From Phoronis australis (lineage: Eukaryota > Phoronida > Phoronidae), in assembly GCA_002633005.1 (NCBI GenBank), contig NMRA01000072.1, positions 547,989-611,988 of the forward strand: 64,000 bases of DNA, read 5' to 3'. Positions 43,401 to 49,831 of the stretch are shown here, piece by piece. A model generated the notes under the pieces. That model saw only the letters and a program-made list of their open reading frames with translations. It ran no database searches and was not told the origin of the DNA. Position 1 is the stretch's first letter. The number at the start of each line of letters is the position of its first letter. The position numbers and the translations under genes were made by a program.

Positions 43401-43482
43401 AAGACGCTTTTAACTTCTCTGATGCATTAAGCAGCGCAGATGAGCTCTCACACCGCTCGTCATCGTCCCTGACGCCTGCCAT
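7213..43482 (-). CDS. CLUH: CLUH, clustered mitochondria protein homologue (31 coding exons)
   Basis: CLUH/Clu is a large cytosolic protein that binds mRNAs for nuclear-encoded mitochondrial proteins. Its loss makes mitochondria cluster near the nucleus. The exons listed below join in phase to 1,384 residues, close to the roughly 1,300 of vertebrate CLUH, and follow it almost without a break. The order is an acidic variable N-terminus (1-110), the ubiquitin-like CLU N-terminal domain (about 115-225), the CLU domain (about 405-650), an acidic/lysine-rich linker (690-750), the eIF3-p135-like central region (about 770-960), TPR repeats (about 1035-1240) and a Gln-rich tail. Every intron is GT-AG. 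The start is the first ATG after an in-frame stop, with G at +4 (MAGVRDDDE). Nothing suggests a pseudogene: there are no frameshifts or internal stops. The TSS and 5' UTR are not identified and may lie in or beyond the N gap. Confidence 0.95.
7775..7848 (-). CDS. CLUH: CLUH exon 30
   Basis: Encodes [20 protein letters not shown] and FMKI, matching S.ASVLEQLNVINGILF. Two in-phase AGs six bases apart (GTTACAG and ATTCAG) are possible acceptors. The upstream one has the better pyrimidine tract and is used here; the other would drop Ile-Gln. Donor AG|GTAAGG, phase 2. Confidence 0.9.
8203..8352 (-). CDS. CLUH: CLUH exon 29 (end of TPR domain)
   Basis: Encodes [20 protein letters not shown] and [12 protein letters not shown], then a Pro/Leu linker. 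LGEDHEKTKESSEYLK.LTQQAV is conserved. Exactly 50 codons; donor TCG|GTAAGT, phase 0. Confidence 0.96.
8531..8660 (-). CDS. CLUH: CLUH exon 28 (TPR)
   Basis: Encodes [20 protein letters not shown] then [18 protein letters not shown], matching ALKVALSHHLVARV...FRSALQHEKEGYTIYK. Acceptor GTTTAG|A, donor CAG|GTTAGT, phase 0. Confidence 0.96.
9013..9119. repeat. small imperfect inverted repeat in CLUH intron 27
   Basis: GGTAGTCCTCAACCTGGCGAC at one end and GTCGCC...GTTGACTACTGT at the other are imperfect inverses about 60 bases apart. It could be a decayed short inverted-repeat element. No second copy was noticed in the window. Confidence 0.35.
9195..9280 (-). CDS. CLUH: CLUH exon 27 (TPR)
   Basis: Encodes [20 protein letters not shown] and EKAVELYKK, matching [23 protein letters not shown]. 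Acceptor TTGCAG|AGC, donor AA|GTAAGT, phase 2. Confidence 0.96.
9733..9858 (-). CDS. CLUH: CLUH exon 26 (TPR)
   Basis: Encodes [20 protein letters not shown] and [27 protein letters not shown]...Q.S.AL.L.YRAR is near-identical to vertebrate CLUH. Exactly 42 codons, phase 0; donor GAC|GTGAGT. Confidence 0.97.
10163..10243 (-). CDS. CLUH: CLUH exon 25 (TPR)
   Basis: Encodes [20 protein letters not shown] and PNTITDY, matching AL..QQKAV.MSERV.G.EHP.TI. Exactly 27 codons, phase 0 at both ends. Confidence 0.96.
10483..10671 (-). CDS. CLUH: CLUH exon 24 (TPR repeats 1-2)
   Basis: Encodes [20 protein letters not shown] through [13 protein letters not shown], matching A.ALFN.YG.MH-type TPR helices of CLUH. 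The exon is exactly 63 codons in phase 0, as expected for helix-repeat exons. Acceptor TACCAG|GCA, donor GAG|GTGAGC. Confidence 0.96.
11112..11298 (-). CDS. CLUH: CLUH exon 23 (lead-in to TPR domain)
   Basis: Encodes [20 protein letters not shown] through [12 protein letters not shown]. The YGLQK.SLLREI...GIQ and F.VVKHV.PK blocks are conserved. Acceptor TTTCAG|T, donor AAG|GTGAGA, phase 0. Confidence 0.96.
11553..11830. mobile_element. inverted-repeat element in CLUH intron 22
   Basis: GGGCGTTTATTCAGAA at 11615-11630 is perfectly inverted at 11765-11780. The motif ATAAACGCC recurs three times (around 11604, 11771 and 11821) and GTGTAA(T/A)CGGAAAAT twice (around 11560 and 11640). The perfect 16 bp stems around a 134 bp spacer suggest a small non-autonomous element or its nested remains. 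The outer limits are approximate. Confidence 0.5.
12172..12329 (-). CDS. CLUH: CLUH exon 22 (basic patch and central region)
   Basis: Begins [20 protein letters not shown], a strongly basic patch equivalent to SKKRNKRRKNR in vertebrates, then [20 protein letters not shown]. Acceptor CTGCAG|CTG, donor TG|GTGAGT, phase 2. Confidence 0.94.
12677..12832 (-). CDS. CLUH: CLUH exon 21 (central region)
   Basis: Encodes [20 protein letters not shown] through [14 protein letters not shown]. The [14 protein letters not shown] run is identical to vertebrates. Acceptor TTTCAG|AAT, donor GGT|GTAAGT, phase 0, chosen over GAAG|GTGTAA because only it fits exon 22. Confidence 0.95.
13497..13640 (-). CDS. CLUH: CLUH exon 20 (central region)
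   Basis: Encodes [20 protein letters not shown] and [26 protein letters not shown]...RGINMRYLG is diagnostic of CLUH. The donor is CAA|GTAGGT, phase 0; a second GT six bases downstream does not keep the phase of exon 21. Confidence 0.95.
14115..14254 (-). CDS. CLUH: CLUH exon 19 (central eIF3-p135-like region)
   Basis: Encodes [20 protein letters not shown] through [13 protein letters not shown]. The FN.D...P block and the following helix match the start of the central region. Acceptor CTTCCAG|AG, donor TTT|GTAAGC, phase 0. Confidence 0.93.
14728..14799 (-). CDS. CLUH: CLUH exon 18
   Basis: A 72 nt exon encoding [20 protein letters not shown] and SET, matching SREVIRNACKAVGSIS. Acceptor TTTACAG|AC, donor G|GTATTG, phase 1. 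The gene's 16 bp minisatellite lies in the intron on its upstream side. Confidence 0.92.
15048..15144. repeat. 16 bp minisatellite (about six copies) in CLUH intron 17
   Basis: The unit GAACCATGGCACCACT is repeated about six times almost without change between exons 18 and 17. Each unit holds one CCATGG. The copies are nearly identical, which implies recent expansion or ongoing homogenisation. Confidence 0.9.
15486..15627 (-). CDS. CLUH: CLUH exon 17 (charged linker)
   Basis: Encodes a Ser/Glu/Lys-rich, probably disordered linker ([16 protein letters not shown]...) ending [20 protein letters not shown]. This segment varies widely in length across the family. Acceptor CGTAG|TCT, donor G|GTTAGT, phase 1. 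Confidence 0.88.
16046..16139 (-). CDS. CLUH: CLUH exon 16
   Basis: Encodes [20 protein letters not shown] and [11 protein letters not shown], the helix after the CLU domain followed by a charged linker. Acceptor TTTCAG|G, donor AAG|GTAAGA, phase 0. Confidence 0.92.
16558..16838 (-). CDS. CLUH: CLUH exon 15 (end of CLU domain)
   Basis: At 281 nt this is the longest coding exon. It carries the motifs [20 protein letters not shown] and [20 protein letters not shown], then a variable stretch and [12 protein letters not shown]. The [22 protein letters not shown] block is nearly invariant in CLUH. Acceptor TTTCAG|CTC, donor GA|GTAAGT, phase 2. Confidence 0.97.
17257..17348 (-). CDS. CLUH: CLUH exon 14 (CLU domain)
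   Basis: Encodes [20 protein letters not shown] and [10 protein letters not shown], matching [21 protein letters not shown]. Acceptor TTCCAG|GC, donor TTG|GTACGT, phase 0. Confidence 0.96.
17771..17891 (-). CDS. CLUH: CLUH exon 13 (CLU domain)
   Basis: Encodes [20 protein letters not shown] and [39 protein letters not shown] is a signature of the CLU domain. Acceptor TTGCAG|GCC, donor G|GTAGGG, phase 1. Confidence 0.97.
18610..18712 (-). CDS. CLUH: CLUH exon 12 (CLU domain)
   Basis: Encodes [20 protein letters not shown] and [14 protein letters not shown], almost identical to the vertebrate core [23 protein letters not shown]. Acceptor TTTCAG|A, donor CCG|GTAAAT, phase 0. Confidence 0.97.
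19135..19226 (-). CDS. CLUH: CLUH exon 11 (CLU domain)
   Basis: Encodes [20 protein letters not shown] and [10 protein letters not shown], matching [24 protein letters not shown]. Acceptor CTTCAG|GTG, donor AA|GTATGT, phase 2. Confidence 0.96.
19789..19925 (-). CDS. CLUH: CLUH exon 10 (CLU domain)
   Basis: Encodes [20 protein letters not shown] through [13 protein letters not shown]. Conserved blocks are SRLGYEE.IPG.TRDWNEE and LPERL.RER.IFK. Acceptor CTGCAG|GG, donor AAA|GTAATA, phase 0. The non-consensus AAA before the donor is unusual for this gene. Confidence 0.94.
20220..20323 (-). CDS. CLUH: CLUH exon 9 (entry to CLU domain)
   Basis: Encodes [20 protein letters not shown] and [14 protein letters not shown]. 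The HPFERI.TP.QVYSW block is diagnostic of CLUH. Acceptor TTTCAG|G, donor G|GTATGT, phase 1. Confidence 0.96.
20629..20675 (-). CDS. CLUH: CLUH exon 8 (47 nt)
   Basis: A short exon encoding [15 protein letters not shown], matching ISPTFKKNFAVLQKK in vertebrates. Acceptor TTTTCAG|ATA, donor AG|GTATGT, phase 2. Confidence 0.95.
21232..21310 (-). CDS. CLUH: CLUH exon 7
   Basis: Encodes [20 protein letters not shown] and VDLLQQ, matching STAYHFNPKP...LSHSLVELLNQ of vertebrate CLUH. Acceptor CCTCAG|G, donor CAG|GTAGGC, phase 0 out. Confidence 0.94.
22477..22561 (-). CDS. CLUH: CLUH exon 6
   Basis: Encodes [20 protein letters not shown] and SRGFYVNQ, matching the conserved GDLMYL...ITASTRGFYLNQ segment that links the N-terminal and CLU domains. 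Acceptor TTTACAG|GG, donor CA|GTAAGT, phase 2. Confidence 0.95.
23352..23534 (-). CDS. CLUH: CLUH exon 5
   Basis: Encodes [19 protein letters not shown] through [20 protein letters not shown]. The motifs IDCTPPEYI and GWNPPPG are near-identical to vertebrate CLUH. The correct acceptor is TCTAG|ACAGG, phase 1; an alternative AG four bases later would break the frame. Donor G|GTTAGT. Confidence 0.95.
24167..24310 (-). CDS. CLUH: CLUH exon 4 (end of CLU-N domain)
   Basis: Encodes [18 protein letters not shown] and then [14 protein letters not shown], both strongly conserved in CLUH. Two donors in the same phase lie 9 bases apart: GCAG|GTGACG (exon end 24176) and GCAG|GTGTGT (exon end 24167). 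They differ by the three residues Gly-Asp-Ala. I list the longer form without being able to exclude the shorter. Confidence 0.88.
25060..25302. mobile_element. MITE-like element, copy 1 (CLUH intron 3)
   Basis: The left end GGTAAAATCTCATTAATTT and the right end (inverse GGTCAAATCTCACCAATTT) form terminal inverted repeats 243 bp apart. Both match the ends of the better-preserved copy at 57246-57477, and an inner segment with ACAATTTTGACAATT is shared with that copy in inverted orientation. It is non-coding. Confidence 0.6.
25397..25568 (-). CDS. CLUH: CLUH exon 3 (CLU-N domain)
   Basis: Encodes [20 protein letters not shown] and onward to ...IKVVE, including [12 protein letters not shown], the hallmark of the ubiquitin-like CLU N-terminal domain. 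Acceptor TTTTAG|CTG, donor G|GTAGGA, phase 1. It is separated from exon 2 by an 11.6 kb intron. Confidence 0.95.
28245..28495. repeat. degenerate CCCAAATTCCAGAATC-type repeats
   Basis: About six loosely related copies of a 16-20 bp motif beginning (T)CCCAAAT and followed by an AGAA(T)-type sequence lie within 250 bp. A further pair occurs near 26755 and 26815. It may be a decayed tandem array or a worn element terminus. Confidence 0.3.
29966..30115 (+). repeat. possible tRNA-derived SINE, worn
   Basis: GTGGTGGCTCAATGGCTATA resembles the A box of RNA polymerase III promoters in tRNA-derived SINEs and is followed by GCCTCACAACCAATGATCTC. No convincing B box or A-rich tail follows, so this is a weak call. 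Confidence 0.25.
33568..34471. mobile_element. fold-back element with 16 bp subrepeats in its inverted arms
   Basis: The left arm (33568-33656) is a degenerate series of CCGAAGGTTCACTACT-like units. The right arm (about 34370-34471) is the inverse, with three nearly identical 16 bp units CCTTCAGAGTAGTGGA. The ~700 bp between them is non-coding and contains its own partial duplication (around 34135 and 34205). Inverted arms made of short tandem repeats define Foldback-type elements, such as Drosophila FB and sea urchin TU. Confidence 0.65.
34881..35027. repeat. 73 bp tandem duplication (two copies)
   Basis: Two adjacent 73 bp copies beginning TCTACCGTACTATGCTAGCA differ by only a couple of bases. 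This is a recent simple tandem duplication inside CLUH intron 2. Confidence 0.9.
37189..37445 (-). CDS. CLUH: CLUH exon 2 (acidic region and start of CLU-N domain)
   Basis: Encodes residues 38-123. It begins [11 protein letters not shown], passes through a low-complexity Ser/Gly/Glu stretch and ends [15 protein letters not shown], which matches the first strands of the conserved N-terminal domain (vertebrate ...PGIEPFDLQ). The acceptor is TTGCAG|AG and the donor CAG|GTGAGC, phase 0. Confidence 0.9.
38290..38378. repeat. 41 bp tandem duplication
   Basis: CGGACATAACAGCGGCTCCA and its continuation occur twice in direct tandem with period 41, followed by the start of a third unit. Confidence 0.8.
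39690..39850 (+). repeat. tRNA-derived SINE-like segment
   Basis: TAGCTTAGCACAGGGGTTAA resembles an A box, and GAGTTCCAATCC about 45 bases later resembles the B box GGTTCRANNCC. Box spacing and order fit a tRNA-like head. The acceptor stem does not pair, so it is not a functional tRNA. The 3' limit is a guess. Confidence 0.45.
39898..39988. mobile_element. 91 bp hairpin element, copy B
   Basis: Same design and length as the copy at 342-432: CCTTACAGAGGTCC...GATTTTGCGAA on the left and TTCTCAAAATGCAGAACCCC followed by TGTAAGTG on the right. Similarity covers the whole element, including the central CAGTTTGAC. Confidence 0.6.
41749..41883. mobile_element. short inverted-repeat element in CLUH intron 1
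   Basis: The left end GGCGTGTTTCTGTTGAC and the inverse of the right end, GGCTGTGTTCCGTTGAAC, are imperfect inverted repeats 135 bp apart. A second inner pair (GTGATCACATGC and GATCACACTTTTCTCATGC) adds to the symmetry. It resembles a small MITE; no target duplication is clear. Confidence 0.45.
42069..42100. repeat. CA/CGCA microsatellite
   Basis: An alternating purine-pyrimidine run made of CACG and CA units, about 32 bases long. Confidence 0.9.
43371..43482 (-). CDS. CLUH: CLUH exon 1 (start codon)
   Basis: Encodes residues 1-37, a Ser/Glu/Lys-rich leader ([14 protein letters not shown]...). An in-frame TAA lies upstream, and the ATG at 43482-43480 is the first in the frame. The donor is G|GTAAAC, phase 1, and the split Glu codon is completed by exon 2. 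N-termini are not conserved in this family, so the start is less certain than the splice phase. Confidence 0.72.
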
Positions 43483-44259
43483 GAGAGAAAGTTCAGCAGC
43501 GAATCCGTTCGAAAGCCCAACACGTGTGGTGTTGGTTGAGTACTCTCGAACCAACCGGCTGATGAAACTTTACATTTACGTAAACTGTGGTACAAGAATA
43601 TACTTCTTAAAAAGTATTCATATATCATTATAAGATGCTTATTTTAGCACATTGTAGTCAATGAAAGTATTTTAAAAGATTTTTAACTCAGAAAATTTGC
43701 TTAAATATCTCATTTATTGGCACTAAAAGATCATAAATCAAAAAGTGTTTATTTTGAGATTAACTTAATGGCCGCCTCCTCGAGCGCAGGATTCTAGTAA
43801 GGGGAAAACCATTGTTGTCATGAAGTAAGTTAAGATAAGATTAACAGATAGATTGATAGCTTTACAGTTGCAAAAACATGTTACAGTAATATTTAGAAAC
43901 TAAACTAGCAATTGGTGCTAAAAAACGCTGTTCTACCGTTACGTTGGCTTTTCATTCAGTGCCACAGCACTACCTGACTACCGTACATGAACTCGCACTC
44001 TACACATAGGGTACCTAATTATCGGACGGAACCTAAATATCGGACATTTCATAGAATCTTACTTGAAGCATAATCTGAGAATTAAATGACACCAATTTTT
44101 GTTCCGTTGTAATGCATTCAATGTCCGGCACCGTCTCGTTTTTTACAGCGTTGCCTCGTTTTGATTTCACCGAGAGAGGGTGCAATTTAGACCCCCAAGT
44201 CGGCCTAAAATGGACGATCGCATAAATCGGTTATAAAAGTTGAAAATAAAATCTTTTTC
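43483..44259. other. upstream flank of CLUH start codon
   Basis: This should contain the CLUH 5' UTR, a 5' UTR intron or its promoter. No TATA box or GC-rich island can be called. CACACGTGTTGG lies 30-45 bases upstream of the ATG. The flank is interrupted by the N gap. Confidence 0.4.
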
Positions 44260-45072
44260 NNNNNNNNNNNNNNNNNNNNNNNNNNNNNNNNNNNNNNNNN
44301 NNNNNNNNNNNNNNNNNNNNNNNNNNNNNNNNNNNNNNNNNNNNNNNNNNNNNNNNNNNNNNNNNNNNNNNNNNNNNNNNNNNNNNNNNNNNNNNNNNNN
44401 NNNNNNNNNNNNNNNNNNNNNNNNNNNNNNNNNNNNNNNNNNNNNNNNNNNNNNNNNNNNNNNNNNNNNNNNNNNNNNNNNNNNNNNNNNNNNNNNNNNN
44501 NNNNNNNNNNNNNNNNNNNNNNNNNNNNNNNNNNNNNNNNNNNNNNNNNNNNNNNNNNNNNNNNNNNNNNNNNNNNNNNNNNNNNNNNNNNNNNNNNNNN
44601 NNNNNNNNNNNNNNNNNNNNNNNNNNNNNNNNNNNNNNNNNNNNNNNNNNNNNNNNNNNNNNNNNNNNNNNNNNNNNNNNNNNNNNNNNNNNNNNNNNNN
44701 NNNNNNNNNNNNNNNNNNNNNNNNNNNNNNNNNNNNNNNNNNNNNNNNNNNNNNNNNNNNNNNNNNNNNNNNNNNNNNNNNNNNNNNNNNNNNNNNNNNN
44801 NNNNNNNNNNNNNNNNNNNNNNNNNNNNNNNNNNNNNNNNNNNNNNNNNNNNNNNNNNNNNNNNNNNNNNNNNNNNNNNNNNNNNNNNNNNNNNNNNNNN
44901 NNNNNNNNNNNNNNNNNNNNNNNNNNNNNNNNNNNNNNNNNNNNNNNNNNNNNNNNNNNNNNNNNNNNNNNNNNNNNNNNNNNNNNNNNNNNNNNNNNNN
45001 NNNNNNNNNNNNNNNNNNNNNNNNNNNNNNNNNNNNNNNNNNNNNNNNNNNNNNNNNNNNNNNNNNNNNNNN
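44260..45072. other. assembly gap (813 N)
   Basis: A run of 813 undetermined bases. Apparent long open frames crossing it are artefacts. The CLUH promoter or first non-coding exon could be hidden here. Confidence 1.
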
Positions 45073-45484
45073 TTTTTTTACCATGAATATAGTTTTTACA
45101 AAACAATTCAGAGGTTCGTCTAGATTGTTATATATCTCAGCCTGGCCTATATCTTTCAGGTAACCTTTGTTGGAAAATGCTGTGGACCAAACCAGTTGTT
45201 ATTTTCTTCATCATTTTTTCTTATAATTTCATTCCTATTTGTCAGTTTACTATAATACATATCATCATGTCTCAGCTCGCATTTCTGTCTCATCAGACTA
45301 GCTCTTGGTCCAGATCCTTCTTCTGTCCTGCTTCTACCGATTCTACTTGCAGTCAGCAAGTGAGTTTGGCTCAATACCCACTACGATGAAGATGAGGCTG
45401 TGCGCACCTTTCAGGTGATGGACGATTTTGGTCAAGAGGACCTCGAAGTGCTGGAGTGCTCCATATTGTGTATTGGTATTCCAC

Positions 45485-45760
45485 TAACTTAACAGCCCCC
45501 TTCCTGGAGGATGCCACAACTCTGTGAAGTACTCCACTGACTTAGTGAAAGTGTTTGGCCCCCCTTCCTTGAGGATGACATAAGTCTGTAAGGCACTCCA
45601 CTGATTTTCGATAGTCAGTGAAAGGGTTTGGCCCCTTGAAGAGGCCACAAGTCTGTGTAAGGAACTCCACTGACTGTCTGTTTACTTGCAGATACTCACT
45701 GTCAATAATCAGTGAAAAGGTTTGACCTTCCTTCCTTGAGGATGCCTTGAGAACTTTATT
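45485..45760. repeat. diverged ~100 bp tandem repeat
   Basis: Three to four degenerate units share ACTCCACTGACT, CAGTGAAAGGGTTTGGCCCC, TTCCTTGAGGATGCC and ACAAGTCTGTGTAAGG in the same order. Unit length varies from about 75 to 115 bp because of indels. Confidence 0.7.
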
Positions 45761-46328
45761 TATCTGCCCATCATACATACCTTTATGTGTTCATATCAAG
45801 ACAACTTTGGAAATAAATATTGCAGTTGTCGTTTCCGGCATAGCATGAACTTTCCTGCATGGCTCAAGACAAGGTCTACATTTTGTTACATTGTCGTGGA
45901 AAGTATGTTTAATTTCTATTTACTGTGTGAAGCTTGTATTAAAATTTTTGTTTATCATACTTTTCATCAATACATATTTGAAATGATGTTGTTTATCTTT
46001 AATTTTTTAAAGTAATGCATTTTGACAAAGTTAAGTAAGTCGCAAACTGCATGTCAACAAAAAAGTCACAAAATAATATTAATAATTTGCCCGAACCAAT
46101 TATCAGATTTCAACTTCCCTGATGAAAAATCTTGAAATGATACTAGCTTATTTTTGAAACCTTGTTTTGTATAAATTTATTGAGTTTGATGTTAGCTATG
46201 GAGGGCTGAAGTGAAGCACCCGTGGAATTTCTAGTCGGGAGTGTCATACCTTGTAGTATTATATGTAGTGTATTGGGGACGATCAGAAGCTGAGGATGCC
46301 AGTGCTCGCACTACCATAACCATAGGCA

Positions 46329-47893
46329 GGCAATTACATCGCCCTGGATGCCGCAGGCTTACAGGGGCGATAGTACATTCCCACAAAAAGTTACAAATTT
46401 CAAAATACAGGAAATAAAATCAAATGAAACATGCATATAGGCACATGGATTTATAATTATTTACACATACCATAAGTCTGGAGACGATTCAGTGAAGATA
46501 ATTTGAACAAATCATTGAAAATCTGTCGCGGTTTGCTCGGGTTTCTCTTACTGGTGCCATTTTGAGGAAAGCATGCATGTTGACAAATAAAAAGTCCAAG
46601 GGACGCAAATCTTACAAATTTCACCCGATACATTCCCATGATGTTTTGCAAGTGTCACGTGCCAGCGTCACGTGCTTCGCTCAGTCTCACGCTAGCCTTT
46701 GCCTAACTCACGAAATACTTTGTGGTTATCGTGCGCTTGGTGAAAAAGTCAACGATGACCAAAAAAGTGGAGTTGGAATTCTTTGCCAAAGTCACCTTCT
46801 CGTAACCAAGGTTCATCGAAGATATGTGTAGATCAGTAAAAAGGTCCACTGAAGAAAATAGGCAGTTTTTTAAGTGATATTTTTAAATGTGTAATGTATT
46901 TTTGACATGGTGAAAACTCTTAATTGGTGATGGGATTTGGCCTACCGCTTGTTTAAAATACATGGGACAAAATTCGTACAGAAAGCGATGGGAAGTATTG
47001 TAGCCCCTAACCGGCCAACCGAAGGGCTACTTGTTGCCTAAGCCATAGGTAGTAGCTAGTATGGGAAATGCCGAGGGGTAATAGCTGCACCTTCAAGTGA
47101 ACACTAGGGTTTATCGTTAGAGACAGGAATATTTCTTGAAGAGACCATTCTATTTTAAAGCTTCAATCAGAATTTCTGTCAGATTTAGGCAGGATGTGCA
47201 GTAGGCAACACATAGCTCCTTGGTTAGCTGGTTAGGGGGTACAATACTTCCCATCACTTTCCGTACAAATTTCGTCCTGTGTATTTTAAACGGGTGGTAT
47301 ATGAAATCTGCTCACCGAGTAAAAGTTTTCACCTCGTCAAAAAATACATTCTACACTTAAAAATGAGCTTACTTTCTTCAGTGATCCTTTCTGCTTCTAC
47401 ACATATCTTCGATGAAGCATATCTACGAGAATCAAGGTGACTTTGGCTAAGAATTCGAACTCCACTTTTTGGTCACCATTTCTATTTTCACCGCGTGCGC
47501 GATAGCCCCATAGTATTTCAACTGAGTCACTCGAGTTATGCAAAGGGTAGGGCAAGACTTGACACTTGCAAAATAGCTTGGGAAGATATCAGGTGAAATT
47601 TGTACTAGATTTGTGTCACTTGGACTTTTTGTTCATCAACAGGTGGGATTTCACGTAACTTCCTCAAAATGGCACCCACTGAGAGAAACTCAAGCGAACG
47701 GCGACAGATTTTCATGGATTTGTTCAAGTTATGTTGACTAAATTATATCCAGAGTCATGGTATGTGTTAATTATAATTCCATGTGCATATATGCATGTTT
47801 CATTCGATTTTATTTGCTGTATTTTGAAATGATTAACTTTTTATGGGAATGTACTATTGCCCTTCGGCATGCAGGGTGATGTAATTGACTAGA
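46329..47893. mobile_element. large palindromic (fold-back) element, 1.57 kb
   Basis: The left arm (46329-47045) and right arm (about 47208-47893) are inverted copies of each other over roughly 700 bp, around a spacer of about 160 bp. Matching landmarks are AATGAAACATGCATAT (left) and its inverse near 47800, GAAAATCTGTCGC, TTCATCGAAGATATGTGTAG and GATGGGAAGTATTGTA. Arms differ by substitutions and small indels, so the palindrome is not recent. Short open frames in the arms do not resemble proteins. Confidence 0.85.
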
Positions 47894-49673
47894 TGTGCGG
47901 GTACGGGTTTATTTCCCAAGGCAATAAAAATATTTTTCTTTCCAGAACATTTGACCCTGCCGTAACATAATTATGATAATCAGCTATTCTTTAAAGTGAA
48001 AACTAAGGAAGCATTAAAAAATACTGTATTGTACACAAAGTATGTGATGTATTTATCAAAGTCACATCCGGTTGAAAGATGGTTGTATGAAGGTTATCGT
48101 CAACTTACAGCTAGGTAGAGCTGTGTGTTGAGCTCTGTTAGATATACTCCGCCTTTTGTTACAAAAAAAAGTCTGTCATCCTATTTAAAAGCATTGCGCT
48201 TGAGACACGCATAGTCGCCATTTCCTATTGAAATTCTGCGATATCTCTGGGAAGATTATGACAGCTTCACAGTATATTGGGTTTGCTGGTATTAAAATAC
48301 TGAAATCTTGTAACGAAATGAAACCAGTTCCGATTATGACTTGTATGCAACCTCTTGGAAGAGAACAGTTGGTTGAAGAATCGTGAAAATTGACCAATAG
48401 GAGATGCAATATTTCATGGCGCCAAAAGCTGACACTAAAGAGCACACCCCAATTTTAGTAGCAAAATTACGATAAAACGCCGGGGGAGACTGAGTTAGTG
48501 TGAACTATGCATTTTTATGCGCCCACATAGTTATATGTAGACACATTATGCCGTTATCTCCGTCCGTCCGGTGTCCAGCGTCCGGCGTTCGCTGCTCCTA
48601 TCTCCAAAACCCTTTGACGTACGTTCATGAAATTTGCACATATGTTTCTATCATGGATGGGACGGCATGAGCAAACTTTCGGAGGGATCCGACTACCGGT
48701 GTGCTCCCTAGTGGCGGCAATTTAATTTTTTTACGCTTACCTCTATATCTTCAAAGGTCCGAAATGTATTTTCATAAAATTTGGCATTTAGGCATCTATT
48801 AGTGAGATGACACTATCCTCCCGTTTTCAGATGGATTTGACGTAGTTTGCGCCACCTAGTGGCCATTTTTGCTGTTTTCGAGTCTGTTTTTTGGCGTCCA
48901 CCCCTGATCGTGGAAATTGGCATGTATGTTTTTATTATGAAGAGGACGACTGACGATGATTTTCCGACGATTTCGACTACTGTGGCACTTCCTAGTGGCA
49001 GTTTTGTCTCTTTTTTTCACGCATGGCTGTATCTCTGAAAGCGTTTGCAGCATCTTTGCTAAATTTAGCAAGTGTATTTATATGATGTTAACAACAGAAT
49101 GAAAACAACTTTCAGATGGATCTGACTACCAGTTTGCCCCCTAGTGGCAATTTGCATTTTTTATACTTACCTCTGTATCTTCAAAGGTCCTCAACGGATT
49201 ATCAAAAAGTTTGGAATATAGGCATTTATTGGTGAGATGATGCTATCCTGTTTTCAGATGGAACTGAGGAACTTTTGCACCACCTTGTGGCCATTTTTCC
49301 TGTTTTCGAGTCTTGTTTTTTGGCGTCCACCCCTCGATCAACCAAACCATTCTGAGGATGACTTTGAAAATTGGTGTATATGTTCTCAGTGTGAAGAGGA
49401 CGGTTGACAATAACGCATTCAACTACTGTAGCGCCTTTTGTGCCCATAGCTGCATTTCCTAAGCTTTCTGCAGGATCTTTATTAAATTTAGTAATTTAAT
49501 TGTAAATATATGAAGCTAACAACAGATGACGACATCTTTCAGGCGGATCTAATTAAGGCTGTCCCAAAGTGGCAATTTCATTATTTTTTGTTTTCCTTTG
49601 TTTCTCTTAAGTTCCTTGACAGATTTTTATGCGCCCACATATTTATATGTGGACGCATTATGCCGTCATCTCT

Positions 49674-49699
49674 GTCCGTCCGTCCGTCCGTCCGTCCGG
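49674..49699. repeat. GTCC microsatellite
   Basis: TCCG/GTCC units repeated about six times at the left end of the nested element. The outer element has only two to three units at the equivalent place (48559). Confidence 0.85.
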
Positions 49700-49831
49700 G
49701 CGGCGTCCGTCCGGCGTCTGGCGTCCGGCGTCCGCTGCTCTATCTCCAAAACCCTTTGACATACATTCATGAAATTTGGCACATATGTTCCATTCATGAA
49801 TGGGACGGCATGTGCGAACTTTCGGATGGAT

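Noticed and set aside
43482-43554. Extending CLUH upstream of the chosen ATG
   Set aside because: The frame stays open for another 24 codons or so, but without an ATG and after an in-frame TAA. A non-ATG start would be needed.
44167-45163. Three open frames of about 300 codons crossing the gap on both strands
   Set aside because: They consist almost entirely of undetermined bases and exist only because N cannot form a stop codon.
46562-46831. 89-codon frame in the left arm of the palindromic element
   Set aside because: The matching region of the other arm carries indels that break the frame, so there is no sign of coding constraint.
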